This document shows, one piece after another, positions 31,087 to 38,754 of a stretch of 64,000 bases of DNA. The first letter of the stretch is position 1, and the number at the start of each line of letters is the position of its first letter. The notes under the pieces are model-generated. The model searched no databases, was not told the origin of the DNA, and saw only the letters and a program-made list of their open reading frames with translations. The translations under genes and the position numbers were made by a program. Origin of the DNA: GCA-003244245 sp963822695 (GTDB lineage Bacteria > Actinomycetota > Actinomycetes > Mycobacteriales > Pseudonocardiaceae); assembly GCA_963822695.1 (NCBI GenBank), contig CAWGJH010000005.1, positions 1 to 64,000 on the forward strand, written 5' to 3'.

Positions 31087-33720
31087 ATGGACATGAACCG
31101 CCTGACTCAGAGGTCGCAGGAAGCTATTCAGCAGGCCCAGGCCATCGCGTTGCGCTACGGGCATACCGAGGTGGACGGGGAGCATCTGCTGCTGGCCCTG
31201 CTCGACCAGCCCGACGGGCTGGTACCGCGGCTGTTACGGCAGTTCGACGCCGACGTCGATGCGCTCCAGGCCGCCGTCGAGGCTGACCTGCAGCGCCGAC
31301 CGAGGGTGACCGGGCCCGGCGCCGCTCCCGGGCAGGTGGCCGTCACCCAGCGGCTGGCCCGCGTGCTGGACGCCGCCGAGCGGGAGGCCAAGCGGCTCAA
31401 GGACGAGTACGTGTCCGTCGAGCATCTGTTGCTCGCCCTGGCCGACGAAGGTGCAACGCCCGCGGCGCGGCGACTCACAGAGTTCGGCGTGACCCGGGAG
31501 GCGTTCCTGTCCGCGCTGACCCAGATTCGCGGCAACCAGCGGGTCACCTCCGCGACCCCGGAGGGCGCCTACGAGGCGCTGGCCAAGTATGGGCAGGACC
31601 TGGTCGACGCGGCCCGATCCGGCACGCTGGACCCCGTCATCGGCCGGGACGCCGAGATCCGCCGCGTGGTTCAGATCCTGAGCCGAAAGTCCAAGAACAA
31701 TCCGGTCCTCATCGGGGATCCCGGAGTTGGCAAGACCGCCATCGTGGAGGGATTGGCCCAACGGATCGTGCGCGGCGACATCCCGGAGGGACTTCGCGAC
31801 AAAACGATCTTCGCGTTGGACATGGGATCGCTCGTCGCGGGGGCGAAATACCGCGGGGAGTTCGAGGAGCGGCTCAAGGCGGTGCTGGCTGAGGTGAAAG
31901 CCGCCCAGGGCCGGATCCTGCTGTTCGTCGACGAGCTGCACACCGTGGTCGGGGCCGGCGCCGCGGAAGGAGCCATGGACGCGGGCAACATGCTCAAGCC
32001 GATGCTCGCCCGCGGTGAGCTGCACATGATCGGCGCGACCACGCTGACCGAGTACCGAAAATATATTGAGAAGGACGCCGCGCTGGAGCGCCGCTTCCAG
32101 CCGGTCCTGGTGGACGAGCCCAGCGTGGAGGACACCATCTCCATCCTGCGCGGGCTGCGGGAACGGCTGGAGATCTTCCACGGGGTGCGCATCCAGGACA
32201 GTGCCCTGGTCGCGGCCGCGATGCTGTCACATCGATATCTGACCGATCGGTTCCTGCCGGACAAGGCGATCGACCTGGTCGACGAGGCGTGCGCCCGGCT
32301 GCGCACCGAGATCGATTCGATGCCCGCCGAGCTGGACGAGGTGACCCGGCGGGTGATGCGCCTGGAGATCGAGGAGGCCGCGCTGGCCAAGGAGACCGAC
32401 CCGGCCAGCCGGGCGCGGCTAGAGGGGCTGCGCCGCGAGCTGGCTGACCTGCGCGCCGAGGCCGACTCGATGCGCGCGCAATGGGAAGCCGAGCGCCAAG
32501 CGATCCGCCGGGTCCAGGAGTTGCGCGCCGAGCTGGAGCGGGTCCGCCGGGAGGTCGAGGAGGCCGAGCGGGCCTACGACCTCAACCGGGCGGCCGAGCT
32601 GCGCTACAGCACGTTGGCAGATCTGGAGCGCCGGCTGGCCGCCGAGGAGGCACAGCTTGTGGTCAAGCAGGGCGCCCACCGGCTGTTGCGGGAGGTGGTC
32701 ACCGAAGACGAGATCGCCGAGATCGTGTCCGCGTGGACCGGGATCCCGATCGCTCGCCTGACCGAGGGCGAGCGGGACAAGCTGCTGCGCCTGGATGAGG
32801 TCCTGCACGAGCGGGTGGTCGGGCAGGACGAGGCGGTGCGGCTGGTCGCCGACGCGATCATCCGGGCCCGTTCCGGGATCAAGGATCCGCGCCGCCCGAT
32901 CGGTTCGTTCGTGTTCCTCGGTCCGACCGGGGTCGGCAAGACCGAGCTGGCCAAGACCCTGGCAGCCGCACTGTTCGACGCCGCGGACAACATCGTCCGG
33001 ATCGACATGAGTGAGTACCAGGAGCGGCACACCGTCAGCCGCCTGGTCGGGGCCCCACCCGGTTACGTCGGCTACGAGGAGGGCGGCCAGCTCACCGAGG
33101 CCGTCCGCCGCAAGCCCTACTCCGTGGTGCTCTTCGACGAGATCGAAAAAGCGCACCCGGACGTGTTCAACACGCTGCTCCAGGTGCTCGACGACGGTCG
33201 GCTCACCGACGCCCAGGGCCGCACCGTCGACTTCCGCAACACGGTGCTGATCATGACGTCGAACATCGGCTCGCAGTACCTGCTCGAGGGCGTGACGGCC
33301 GACGCGAAGATCACCCCCGAGGCCCGTGAGCTGGTGATGGGCGAGTTGCGCAGGTATTTCCGGCCCGAGTTCCTCAACCGCATCGACGACATCGTGCTGT
33401 TCACGCCGCTGACCCTCACCGAGATCGAGCGGATCGTCGAGCTGATGTTCGATGATCTCCGGGTCCGGCTGGCCGATCGGCGGATGACGCTGGAGGTCAC
33501 CGACGACGCGCGCCAGTTCATCGCCGCGCAGGGCTTCGACCCCGTCTACGGTGCGCGCCCACTGCGCCGGTTCATCGCCCGCGAGGTCGAGACCCGCATC
33601 GGCCGAGCCCTGCTCACCGACGCCATCCCGGACGGCGCGACCATCCGGGTCCAGCTCAAGGGTGACGAGCTCGTCGTGACCCACGACGACCCCAGCCCCC
33701 CGACCAACACAGTGGCGTGA
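31087..33720 (+). CDS. clpB: ATP-dependent disaggregase ClpB
   Basis: An 877-aa Hsp100. An N-terminal ClpN repeat region (RSQEAIQQAQAIALRYGHTE) is followed by AAA-1 (IGDPGVGKTAIVEGLAQRI, ILLFVDELHTVVGAGAAEGA), the long M-domain coiled coil (about residues 405-525, Glu/Arg-rich) and AAA-2 (LGPTGVGKTELAKTLAAALF, SVVLFDEIEKAHPDVFN). It works with DnaK/DnaJ/GrpE to resolubilise aggregates. Presence of the M domain distinguishes it from ClpC/ClpA. Confidence 0.96.
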   Translation: MDMNRLTQRSQEAIQQAQAIALRYGHTEVDGEHLLLALLDQPDGLVPRLLRQFDADVDALQAAVEADLQRRPRVTGPGAAPGQVAVTQRLARVLDAAEREAKRLKDEYVSVEHLLLALADEGATPAARRLTEFGVTREAFLSALTQIRGNQRVTSATPEGAYEALAKYGQDLVDAARSGTLDPVIGRDAEIRRVVQILSRKSKNNPVLIGDPGVGKTAIVEGLAQRIVRGDIPEGLRDKTIFALDMGSLVAGAKYRGEFEERLKAVLAEVKAAQGRILLFVDELHTVVGAGAAEGAMDAGNMLKPMLARGELHMIGATTLTEYRKYIEKDAALERRFQPVLVDEPSVEDTISILRGLRERLEIFHGVRIQDSALVAAAMLSHRYLTDRFLPDKAIDLVDEACARLRTEIDSMPAELDEVTRRVMRLEIEEAALAKETDPASRARLEGLRRELADLRAEADSMRAQWEAERQAIRRVQELRAELERVRREVEEAERAYDLNRAAELRYSTLADLERRLAAEEAQLVVKQGAHRLLREVVTEDEIAEIVSAWTGIPIARLTEGERDKLLRLDEVLHERVVGQDEAVRLVADAIIRARSGIKDPRRPIGSFVFLGPTGVGKTELAKTLAAALFDAADNIVRIDMSEYQERHTVSRLVGAPPGYVGYEEGGQLTEAVRRKPYSVVLFDEIEKAHPDVFNTLLQVLDDGRLTDAQGRTVDFRNTVLIMTSNIGSQYLLEGVTADAKITPEARELVMGELRRYFRPEFLNRIDDIVLFTPLTLTEIERIVELMFDDLRVRLADRRMTLEVTDDARQFIAAQGFDPVYGARPLRRFIAREVETRIGRALLTDAIPDGATIRVQLKGDELVVTHDDPSPPTNTVA

Positions 33721-33725
33721 CACCG

Positions 33726-34196
33726 ATGGCGACCACGACGGCGGCGCGGACGGTCAAATGCGAGAACTGCGGGCGGATGAACCGGGTCCCCGCAGCCGCG
33801 CAGGGCACACCTCGGTGCGGGAACTGCAAGGCGCCCCTACCGTGGATCGCCGACGCCGGCGACACGGGCTTCGCCGAGATTGCCGAGCAGGTCACGGTCC
33901 CGGTCCTGGTGGACCTGTGGGCGAGCTGGTGCGGGCCGTGCCGGATGGTCAGCCCCGCGCTGGAGCAACTGGCCAGCGAGAAGGCCGGCCAGCTCAAGCT
34001 GGTCAAGGTCAACATCGACCGCGCACCGACGCTGGCGCAACGCTTCTCGGTCCAGGCGGTCCCGACCCTGCTGGTGCTGTACCGGGGTGAGGTGATCGCG
34101 CGCCGGCCTGGAGCCGCCCCGGTCAACGTCCTGCGAAGCTGGCTGGACGACGCGATCGCCCGCATCCCCTCGGAGTTTCGATCTGGAGGTCTCTGA
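33726..34196 (+). CDS. Thioredoxin with N-terminal zinc ribbon (Trx2-like)
   Basis: About 156 aa. The first 30 residues contain KCENCGRMN and RCGNCKAPL, a CxxC-x(n)-CxxC zinc ribbon as in E. coli Trx2. The thioredoxin fold then shows VDLWASWCGPCRMVSPALEQ with the CGPC active site and a cis-Pro segment QAVPTLLVL. ATG at 33726 is preferred; GTG at 33717 overlapping the clpB stop is an alternative. It is likely an oxidative-stress disulfide reductase co-expressed with ClpB. Confidence 0.92.
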   Translation: MATTTAARTVKCENCGRMNRVPAAAQGTPRCGNCKAPLPWIADAGDTGFAEIAEQVTVPVLVDLWASWCGPCRMVSPALEQLASEKAGQLKLVKVNIDRAPTLAQRFSVQAVPTLLVLYRGEVIARRPGAAPVNVLRSWLDDAIARIPSEFRSGGL

Positions 34197-34627
34197 TGAA
34201 CCTGCGCAGGAATGCCCGGCAGTTGCCGCTGCGGCTGGCGGCTGGGAGTTTCATCATCAACTCAGGGCTGTCGATGTGGGGAGCCAACGAGACGACCGCC
34301 AAGAGCTTGGCGGCCTTCGCCGCGGGTACGTATCCATTCCTGGCCAAGCTCGACGCGCGGTTGTTCGTCAAGGCACTGTCCGCGAGCGAAGTCGCCATCG
34401 GAGCCGCGGTGCTGGTGCCCTTCGTGCCCGCCGCCGTCGCCGGGGCGGCCCTGACCGCGTTCTCGGTCGGCCTGCTCGGCCTTTACCTACGCACGCCGGG
34501 CATGCGGCGCGAGGGGAGTCTGCGACCCACTGAGCAGGGCATCCCGCTGTCCAAGGACGTGTGGTTGGCGGCCATCGGGGCATCCCTGGTCATCGACGAC
34601 CTGGTCGGACGGGGCAGCCGGTCATGA
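34196..34627 (+). CDS. DoxX-like small membrane protein
   Basis: A 143-aa protein whose start overlaps the thioredoxin stop by one base. Three to four hydrophobic segments (PLRLAAGSFIINSGLSMWGA, IGAAVLVPFVPAAVAGAALT, SVGLLGLYL) resemble DoxX/DoxD-type membrane proteins, which associate with thiol-redox enzymes in actinobacteria. Its position between thioredoxin and a reductase-like gene fits a membrane redox role (inference). Confidence 0.75.
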   Translation: MNLRRNARQLPLRLAAGSFIINSGLSMWGANETTAKSLAAFAAGTYPFLAKLDARLFVKALSASEVAIGAAVLVPFVPAAVAGAALTAFSVGLLGLYLRTPGMRREGSLRPTEQGIPLSKDVWLAAIGASLVIDDLVGRGSRS

Positions 34628-34890
34628 CCCGAGCACAGCTTGATCCGCACCTGCGGATGGTGCGGCCCGTCACCCCGCGCACCCCACAGGGTTGCGAGGA
34701 GTGCCTGCAGACCGGGTCACCGTGGGTGCACCTGCGGCTGTGCCTGACCTGCGGGCACGTGGGCTGCTGCGACTCCTCACCGAACCGGCACGCCCGGTGG
34801 CACGCCGGAGTCCTCGCGCATCCCATCGTCCAGTCATTCGAGCCAGGTGAGGCCTGGCGCTGGTGCTACGTCCACGAGAACTTCGTCTGA
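34624..34890 (+). CDS. UBP-type zinc-finger protein
   Basis: An 88-aa protein overlapping the preceding stop (ATGA). GCEECLQTGSPWVHLRLCLT, CGHVGCCDSSPNRHARWHA and VHENFV reproduce the Cys/His pattern of the UBP zinc finger, found in short actinobacterial proteins often beside thioredoxin reductase-like genes. It likely binds a C-terminal peptide or serves as a redox/zinc module; function here is unproven. Confidence 0.88.
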   Translation: MTRAQLDPHLRMVRPVTPRTPQGCEECLQTGSPWVHLRLCLTCGHVGCCDSSPNRHARWHAGVLAHPIVQSFEPGEAWRWCYVHENFV

Positions 34891-34894
34891 GCCG

Positions 34895-36583
34895 ATGCAC
34901 ACACCTAATCTGGCCGACGCGGCCGCGCTGCCCGAGACACCGGATCTGGAGGGGGCCTACCCCCGGCTGAGTCAGGCCCAGCTGGGCGCGCTGGAGGCGC
35001 ACGGCGAACGGCGAGTCATGCGCTCAGGCGAGGTGTTGTTCGTCGAGGGCGATCGGAGTGAGTCGCTCTATGTCGTGCTGGCCGGTCGGGTGGCGATGGT
35101 CGAGGGATATGGCACGGACGAGCAGCGGGTGGTCCGGGTGCACGGCCCCGGGCGGTTCCTGGGCGAGCTGAGCCTGCTCACCGGGCAGACCGAGTTCTTC
35201 ACGGCGGTGGCGTTGCAGGACGGTGAGGTGCTTGTCGTGCCCATGGCGGGACTGCGCGCGGTCGTCTCGCGAGAGTCGGCGCTCGGTGATGACATCCTGC
35301 GCGCCTGCCTGGTCCGCCGGACGTTGGCGATCGGACTCGGGGTTGGCTTCCGCATCGTCGGCTCGCGGTACTCGCAGGACACTCGACGGCTGCGCGATTT
35401 TGTGATGCGCAACCGGCTGCCGCACCGTTTCATCGACTTGGAGAGCGACCCGACAGCGGAGAACTTGCTGCGTCAGGTAGGCGTCGGGCCTGCGGACACC
35501 CCGGTGGTCGTGTGGCGGGACCGGGTGCTGCGTAACCCGAGCAATGCCGAGCTGGCCCAGCTGGTCGGGCTAGCAACCGTAGCGGGCAGCGAGTCGACCT
35601 GCGACCTGCTCGTCGTTGGCGCGGGTCCGGCCGGACTGGCTGCGGCCGTCTACGGTGCGTCGGAGGGCTTGACCACGGTTGTTGTGGATGCCGTGGCTAT
35701 CGGCGGGCAGGCCGCGACGTCCTCGCTGATCGAGAATTACCTTGGATTCCCGGCCGGAATATCCGGCGGCGAGCTGGCCGACCGCGCGGCGATCCAAGCG
35801 AGGAAGTTCGGGGCCCGCACCAGTGTGCCCGCCACCGCCCAGAAGCTGATCCGGGACGATGGCCACTACCGGATCCGGTGTGCGGACGGGCCGGAAGTGT
35901 CCGCCCGCACGGTCGTGCTGGCCACCGGTGCCCGCTACCGCAAGCTGCCGGTACCGCGAGTGGAGGAATTCGAGAAAACCAGCATCTACTACGCGGCGAC
36001 CCCGATGGAGGCCCAGCTGTGCGTCAACGATCCCGTTGTCGTGGTGGGAGGGGGCAATTCGGCTGGCCAGGCGACGATCTTTCTTGCTGATCACGTGGGA
36101 AAGATCCGGCTGGTGGTCCGCGAGCATCGGTTGGACGAGTACATGTCGCGGTATCTGGCCGACCGCATCGAGCGAGATCCGCGGATCGAGGTGCTGCTGC
36201 ACACTGAGATCCGCGAATTGCTCGGCGACAAGTCGCTGGAGGCCGTGGTCGTGCAGGACAACGAGTCGGGTGAGCACCGCACTCTGGAGGCCAGCGAACT
36301 GTTCGTCTTCATCGGCGCGGCACCCTGCACCGACTGGCTGGTCGGGACGCTGGCCCTCGATTCCGGCGGTTACGTCCTGACCGGGGCCAACGCCGCCAGG
36401 GTTGCCGAGGGACAGTTTGACGAACTCGGGCGGGCGCCGCTGATGCTGGAGACCAGCGCACCGGGCGTATTCGCGGTCGGCGACGTCCGCAGCGGGTCAA
36501 TCAAACGGGTCGCCTCAGCGGTGGGCGAAGGATCAATGGCCGTCCGGCTGGTCCATGAACACCTTGCTACCCAGGGACGGTGA
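34895..36583 (+). CDS. Cyclic-nucleotide-binding domain fused to thioredoxin-reductase-like flavoprotein
   Basis: A 562-aa fusion. Residues about 25-145 form a cNMP-binding domain (GEVLFVEGDRSESLYVVLAG, HGPGRFLGELSLLTG). A thioredoxin/glutaredoxin-like linker follows (NRLPHRFIDLESDPTAENLL), then the FAD-binding (LLVVGAGPAGLAAAVYGASE) and NADPH-binding (VVVVGGGNSAGQATIFLADH) domains. Where thioredoxin reductases have the CATC disulfide, this protein reads YYAATPMEAQ, so the catalytic dithiol is missing. It is therefore probably a ligand-controlled NAD(P)H flavoprotein that does not reduce thioredoxin by the canonical route. Last gene of the stress operon. Confidence 0.88.
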   Translation: MHTPNLADAAALPETPDLEGAYPRLSQAQLGALEAHGERRVMRSGEVLFVEGDRSESLYVVLAGRVAMVEGYGTDEQRVVRVHGPGRFLGELSLLTGQTEFFTAVALQDGEVLVVPMAGLRAVVSRESALGDDILRACLVRRTLAIGLGVGFRIVGSRYSQDTRRLRDFVMRNRLPHRFIDLESDPTAENLLRQVGVGPADTPVVVWRDRVLRNPSNAELAQLVGLATVAGSESTCDLLVVGAGPAGLAAAVYGASEGLTTVVVDAVAIGGQAATSSLIENYLGFPAGISGGELADRAAIQARKFGARTSVPATAQKLIRDDGHYRIRCADGPEVSARTVVLATGARYRKLPVPRVEEFEKTSIYYAATPMEAQLCVNDPVVVVGGGNSAGQATIFLADHVGKIRLVVREHRLDEYMSRYLADRIERDPRIEVLLHTEIRELLGDKSLEAVVVQDNESGEHRTLEASELFVFIGAAPCTDWLVGTLALDSGGYVLTGANAARVAEGQFDELGRAPLMLETSAPGVFAVGDVRSGSIKRVASAVGEGSMAVRLVHEHLATQGR

Positions 36584-36755
36584 CGTCCGAAACATTTACT
36601 TACCGGAGTAGGGCAGGAAGCTCGGTCACCCCCCAGCTATATCACCCGCCCTGGAAGCGGTCCACACGGGCACAGTGCCGATCTTCCCCTCGCGCGCGGG
36701 GTTTGCGGAGATCGTTAGCCGAACAATCATGAATGCATGTCCCGATACGACCATC

Positions 36756-37166
36756 CTAGGTGATTTTTGGTTACAGCTAGGCAGCCGGACCGCCCCGAAA
36801 CTAGGTAGTCACGCCCGGGAGTCTACGTAGCGATCCCTTGGATCCTGCTCCGACCGCGCATGTGTTGCCTTCAGTGCCGACTGCGCCGGAGGCCGCGTCC
36901 CAGCACCTGAGCGCATGCTCGGCAGGGTCTCCTACCAGCAGCAGCGTGGCTCTGGCGGCATCTCAGACAATCCTTGCCGAACGTTCGGTCTAGGTACTCG
37001 ATCTCTGGAATCTCCGTAACTGTTCAACCCTGCCTAGGTAGCCGAAAATCGGCTTCGCAGCTAGGTAATAGCGTCCAAAATTTAGGGGACGAATGCAGGT
37101 TGTCAGGCGCCGTTAGGGCTGCATCAGCGTTATGATTAGGTAGCTACCATCCTGGCGGTAGGTATA
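36756..37166. promoter_or_regulatory. Cluster of CTAGGTA-type motifs in a long non-coding region
   Basis: The 660 bases between 36584 and 37245 contain no gene. Within them CTAGGTA occurs exactly at 36801, 36990, 37034 and 37061, with one-base variants at 36756 (CTAGGTG), 36777 (CTAGGCA), 37137 (TTAGGTA) and 37158 (GTAGGTA). Two neighbouring pairs are 21 bases apart, two helical turns. The region is also less GC-rich than its surroundings. This looks like an operator array or structured leader for the small secreted protein at 37246, though chance clustering is possible. Confidence 0.45.
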
Positions 37167-37245
37167 CCGCTCCGGACCTTGGCGGCACGACTCCAGATGG
37201 CAGCACCTCACATTGTGCGCCACTTCGTATGAAGGAGTACCTGTC

Positions 37246-37497
37246 ATGACGGTGAAATCCGTTCATCGTGGCCTGCTGCTCACCGCCGTTGCCGGTGGAC
37301 TGATGCTGGCTAATCAGCCCCTGGCCAGCGCGGCGATACAGGCCGCAGTCATCCCCGCTCCCGCCAGCATCGTCAAAGCCGCGCCCGCTGTCCCCGGCGT
37401 CCCCAGCGGCGGTGCTATCGCCTCCGTTACGGGCATCGTAACGGGCGCTGTCGCCGGCATCACTCCCGTCCTCGGCCTCCCCACCGTCGTCCTTTAA
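37246..37497 (+). CDS. Small secreted Ala/Val/Pro-rich protein
   Basis: Eighty-three residues from an ATG with GAAGGAG about 9 bases upstream. A signal peptide (HRGLLLTAVAGGLMLANQP, ASA-AIQA cleavage) is followed by a hydrophobic mature chain of Ala, Val, Pro, Gly and Ile without charged residues after the first few. It resembles short, surface-active exported peptides of actinomycetes, but no family is recognised. A strong hairpin lies about 75 bases downstream. Confidence 0.7.
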   Translation: MTVKSVHRGLLLTAVAGGLMLANQPLASAAIQAAVIPAPASIVKAAPAVPGVPSGGAIASVTGIVTGAVAGITPVLGLPTVVL

Positions 37498-37571
37498 GAA
37501 CCTCTAGGGTCTGCTGCTGGTGGTGACTGATCTGGACATCTCGGCCCTGGACGGCACGCGATCGCGGCACC

Positions 37572-37615
37572 CCACCCGCGGAGACCGGATCGTGTGATCC
37601 GGTCTCCGCGGGTGG
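37572..37615. terminator. Hairpin terminator, 20-bp perfect arms
   Basis: Arms at 37572-37591 and 37596-37615 are perfect reverse complements with a GTGT loop and lie downstream of the small secreted-protein gene. No U tract follows, as is common for actinobacterial terminators. Confidence 0.75.
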
Positions 37616-38042
37616 TCGGCTCCATTGCGAAGTCGCGCGATCTCCGTGGCCAAGTCAGCCAGGTAGGCGCGGCTGGTCTGCTCGATGCCATTGATCTGGC
37701 GGCATCCTGGGCACAGCTCTGGAACCGACCGGCCGCCGGGAGCATGACGGGGGCTGGGCTCAACATGGGCGAGCACGACCAACGCCGGGGCGGGCAGGGC
37801 GGCCAGTTGCACGACCATCGCGGGCCAGTCCTGCCCGACGGTCAGCCCAAGCAGGTGGGTGTGTGCGCGGCGCCGCCCGGCTAATGAGCTGGCCCTGCTC
37901 CTAGCTCTCCCCGATATCTGACGGCCCGGAGATCATGCGTGAGTCTCGGTTTGGAAGGCTGCGCCCACTGCGCCATCAGAGGCACTCAATCGATAGTCCG
38001 GCCGGGTCACAGTGCCCCGCTAGTGACCGTGGTTGGCCGGCG
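37616..38042. other. Region without supported gene
   Basis: Chance frames only. A minus-strand stretch reading ELCPGCRQINGIEQTSRAYL and LATEIARLRNGADHP looks protein-like and may be a short remnant of a phage or mobile-element gene, but it is too short to assign. Confidence 0.3.
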
Positions 38043-38530
38043 TTAATGGCACACGGGGGGCGTCAGTGTGCCGCAGGACGGGTGGGGCGGGGAGCGTGTC
38101 ACGGGCGCCGGCGTGGTCGCTGGCGTGCAGGAGCACGTGCCGGTGGCGGCGGCCAGGTTCGCGGTAGTGCTGTCGTGGGACAACGGTGAGATGGGGCGAC
38201 CAGGGAGTTGACTCAGAGCGGCGTGGGCGCGATCGAGTGCTTGGCGCGCCGCGGCATGCTCGCCCCGGTCGGCGTGGAGGGTGGCCTCGATGGTGGCCAG
38301 CCAGGATGCGAGGGTCGGGGTTGAGCGAGCGTGCTCGGTAGCTGTGGTGAGGTGGTCCAGCGCGGCGGTGGTCAGTGCTTCGGTGGTGGCGAGGTGGGCG
38401 GCGTAGCCGTGTGCGAGGGCGGTGAGCTGGTCATCGCCAGCTTCGTGCGCGGTGTCCAAGGCAAGGGCGTAGTAGGCGCGGCCGGACAGGGGGTTGCCGA
38501 GGTCATCGGTGGCCAGGAAGAATGCCGTCG
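38043..38530 (-). pseudogene. TPR-like tail of an XRE-type regulator, truncated
   Basis: The minus strand reads TDDLGNPLSGRAYYALAL, DTAHEAGDDQLTALAHGYAA, ATEHARSTPTLASWLATIEA and ARQALDRAHAALSQLPGRP, the helical repeats of actinobacterial XRE regulators. There is no DNA-binding domain, and after the last repeat the frame degenerates into a Thr/Pro-rich tail. A fragment only. Confidence 0.55.
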
Positions 38531-38754
38531 TTTGCGGCTGTTAACAGCTACCTTCACGGCACCCCAAGCCGGCCGGGGCGGCTGGACCCTGAGATTTGGC
38601 ACTCCTCCAGTGTCGCCGGGTAACGATCAGTGCAGGTTGCGCCCTCCACCGGGGATGCACCCTGCATCATTCAGGTGATAAATGGCGCTTATTGGCCCGA
38701 AAACAACTACCTTAAGTAGGAGTAATCGATAAAAGTCCCCTGATTGAGCAGACG

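Noticed and set aside
37613..38720. CRISPR-like array
   Set aside because: No regularly spaced identical repeats were seen anywhere in the window, including here; the repeated look comes from TPR-like coding remnants.
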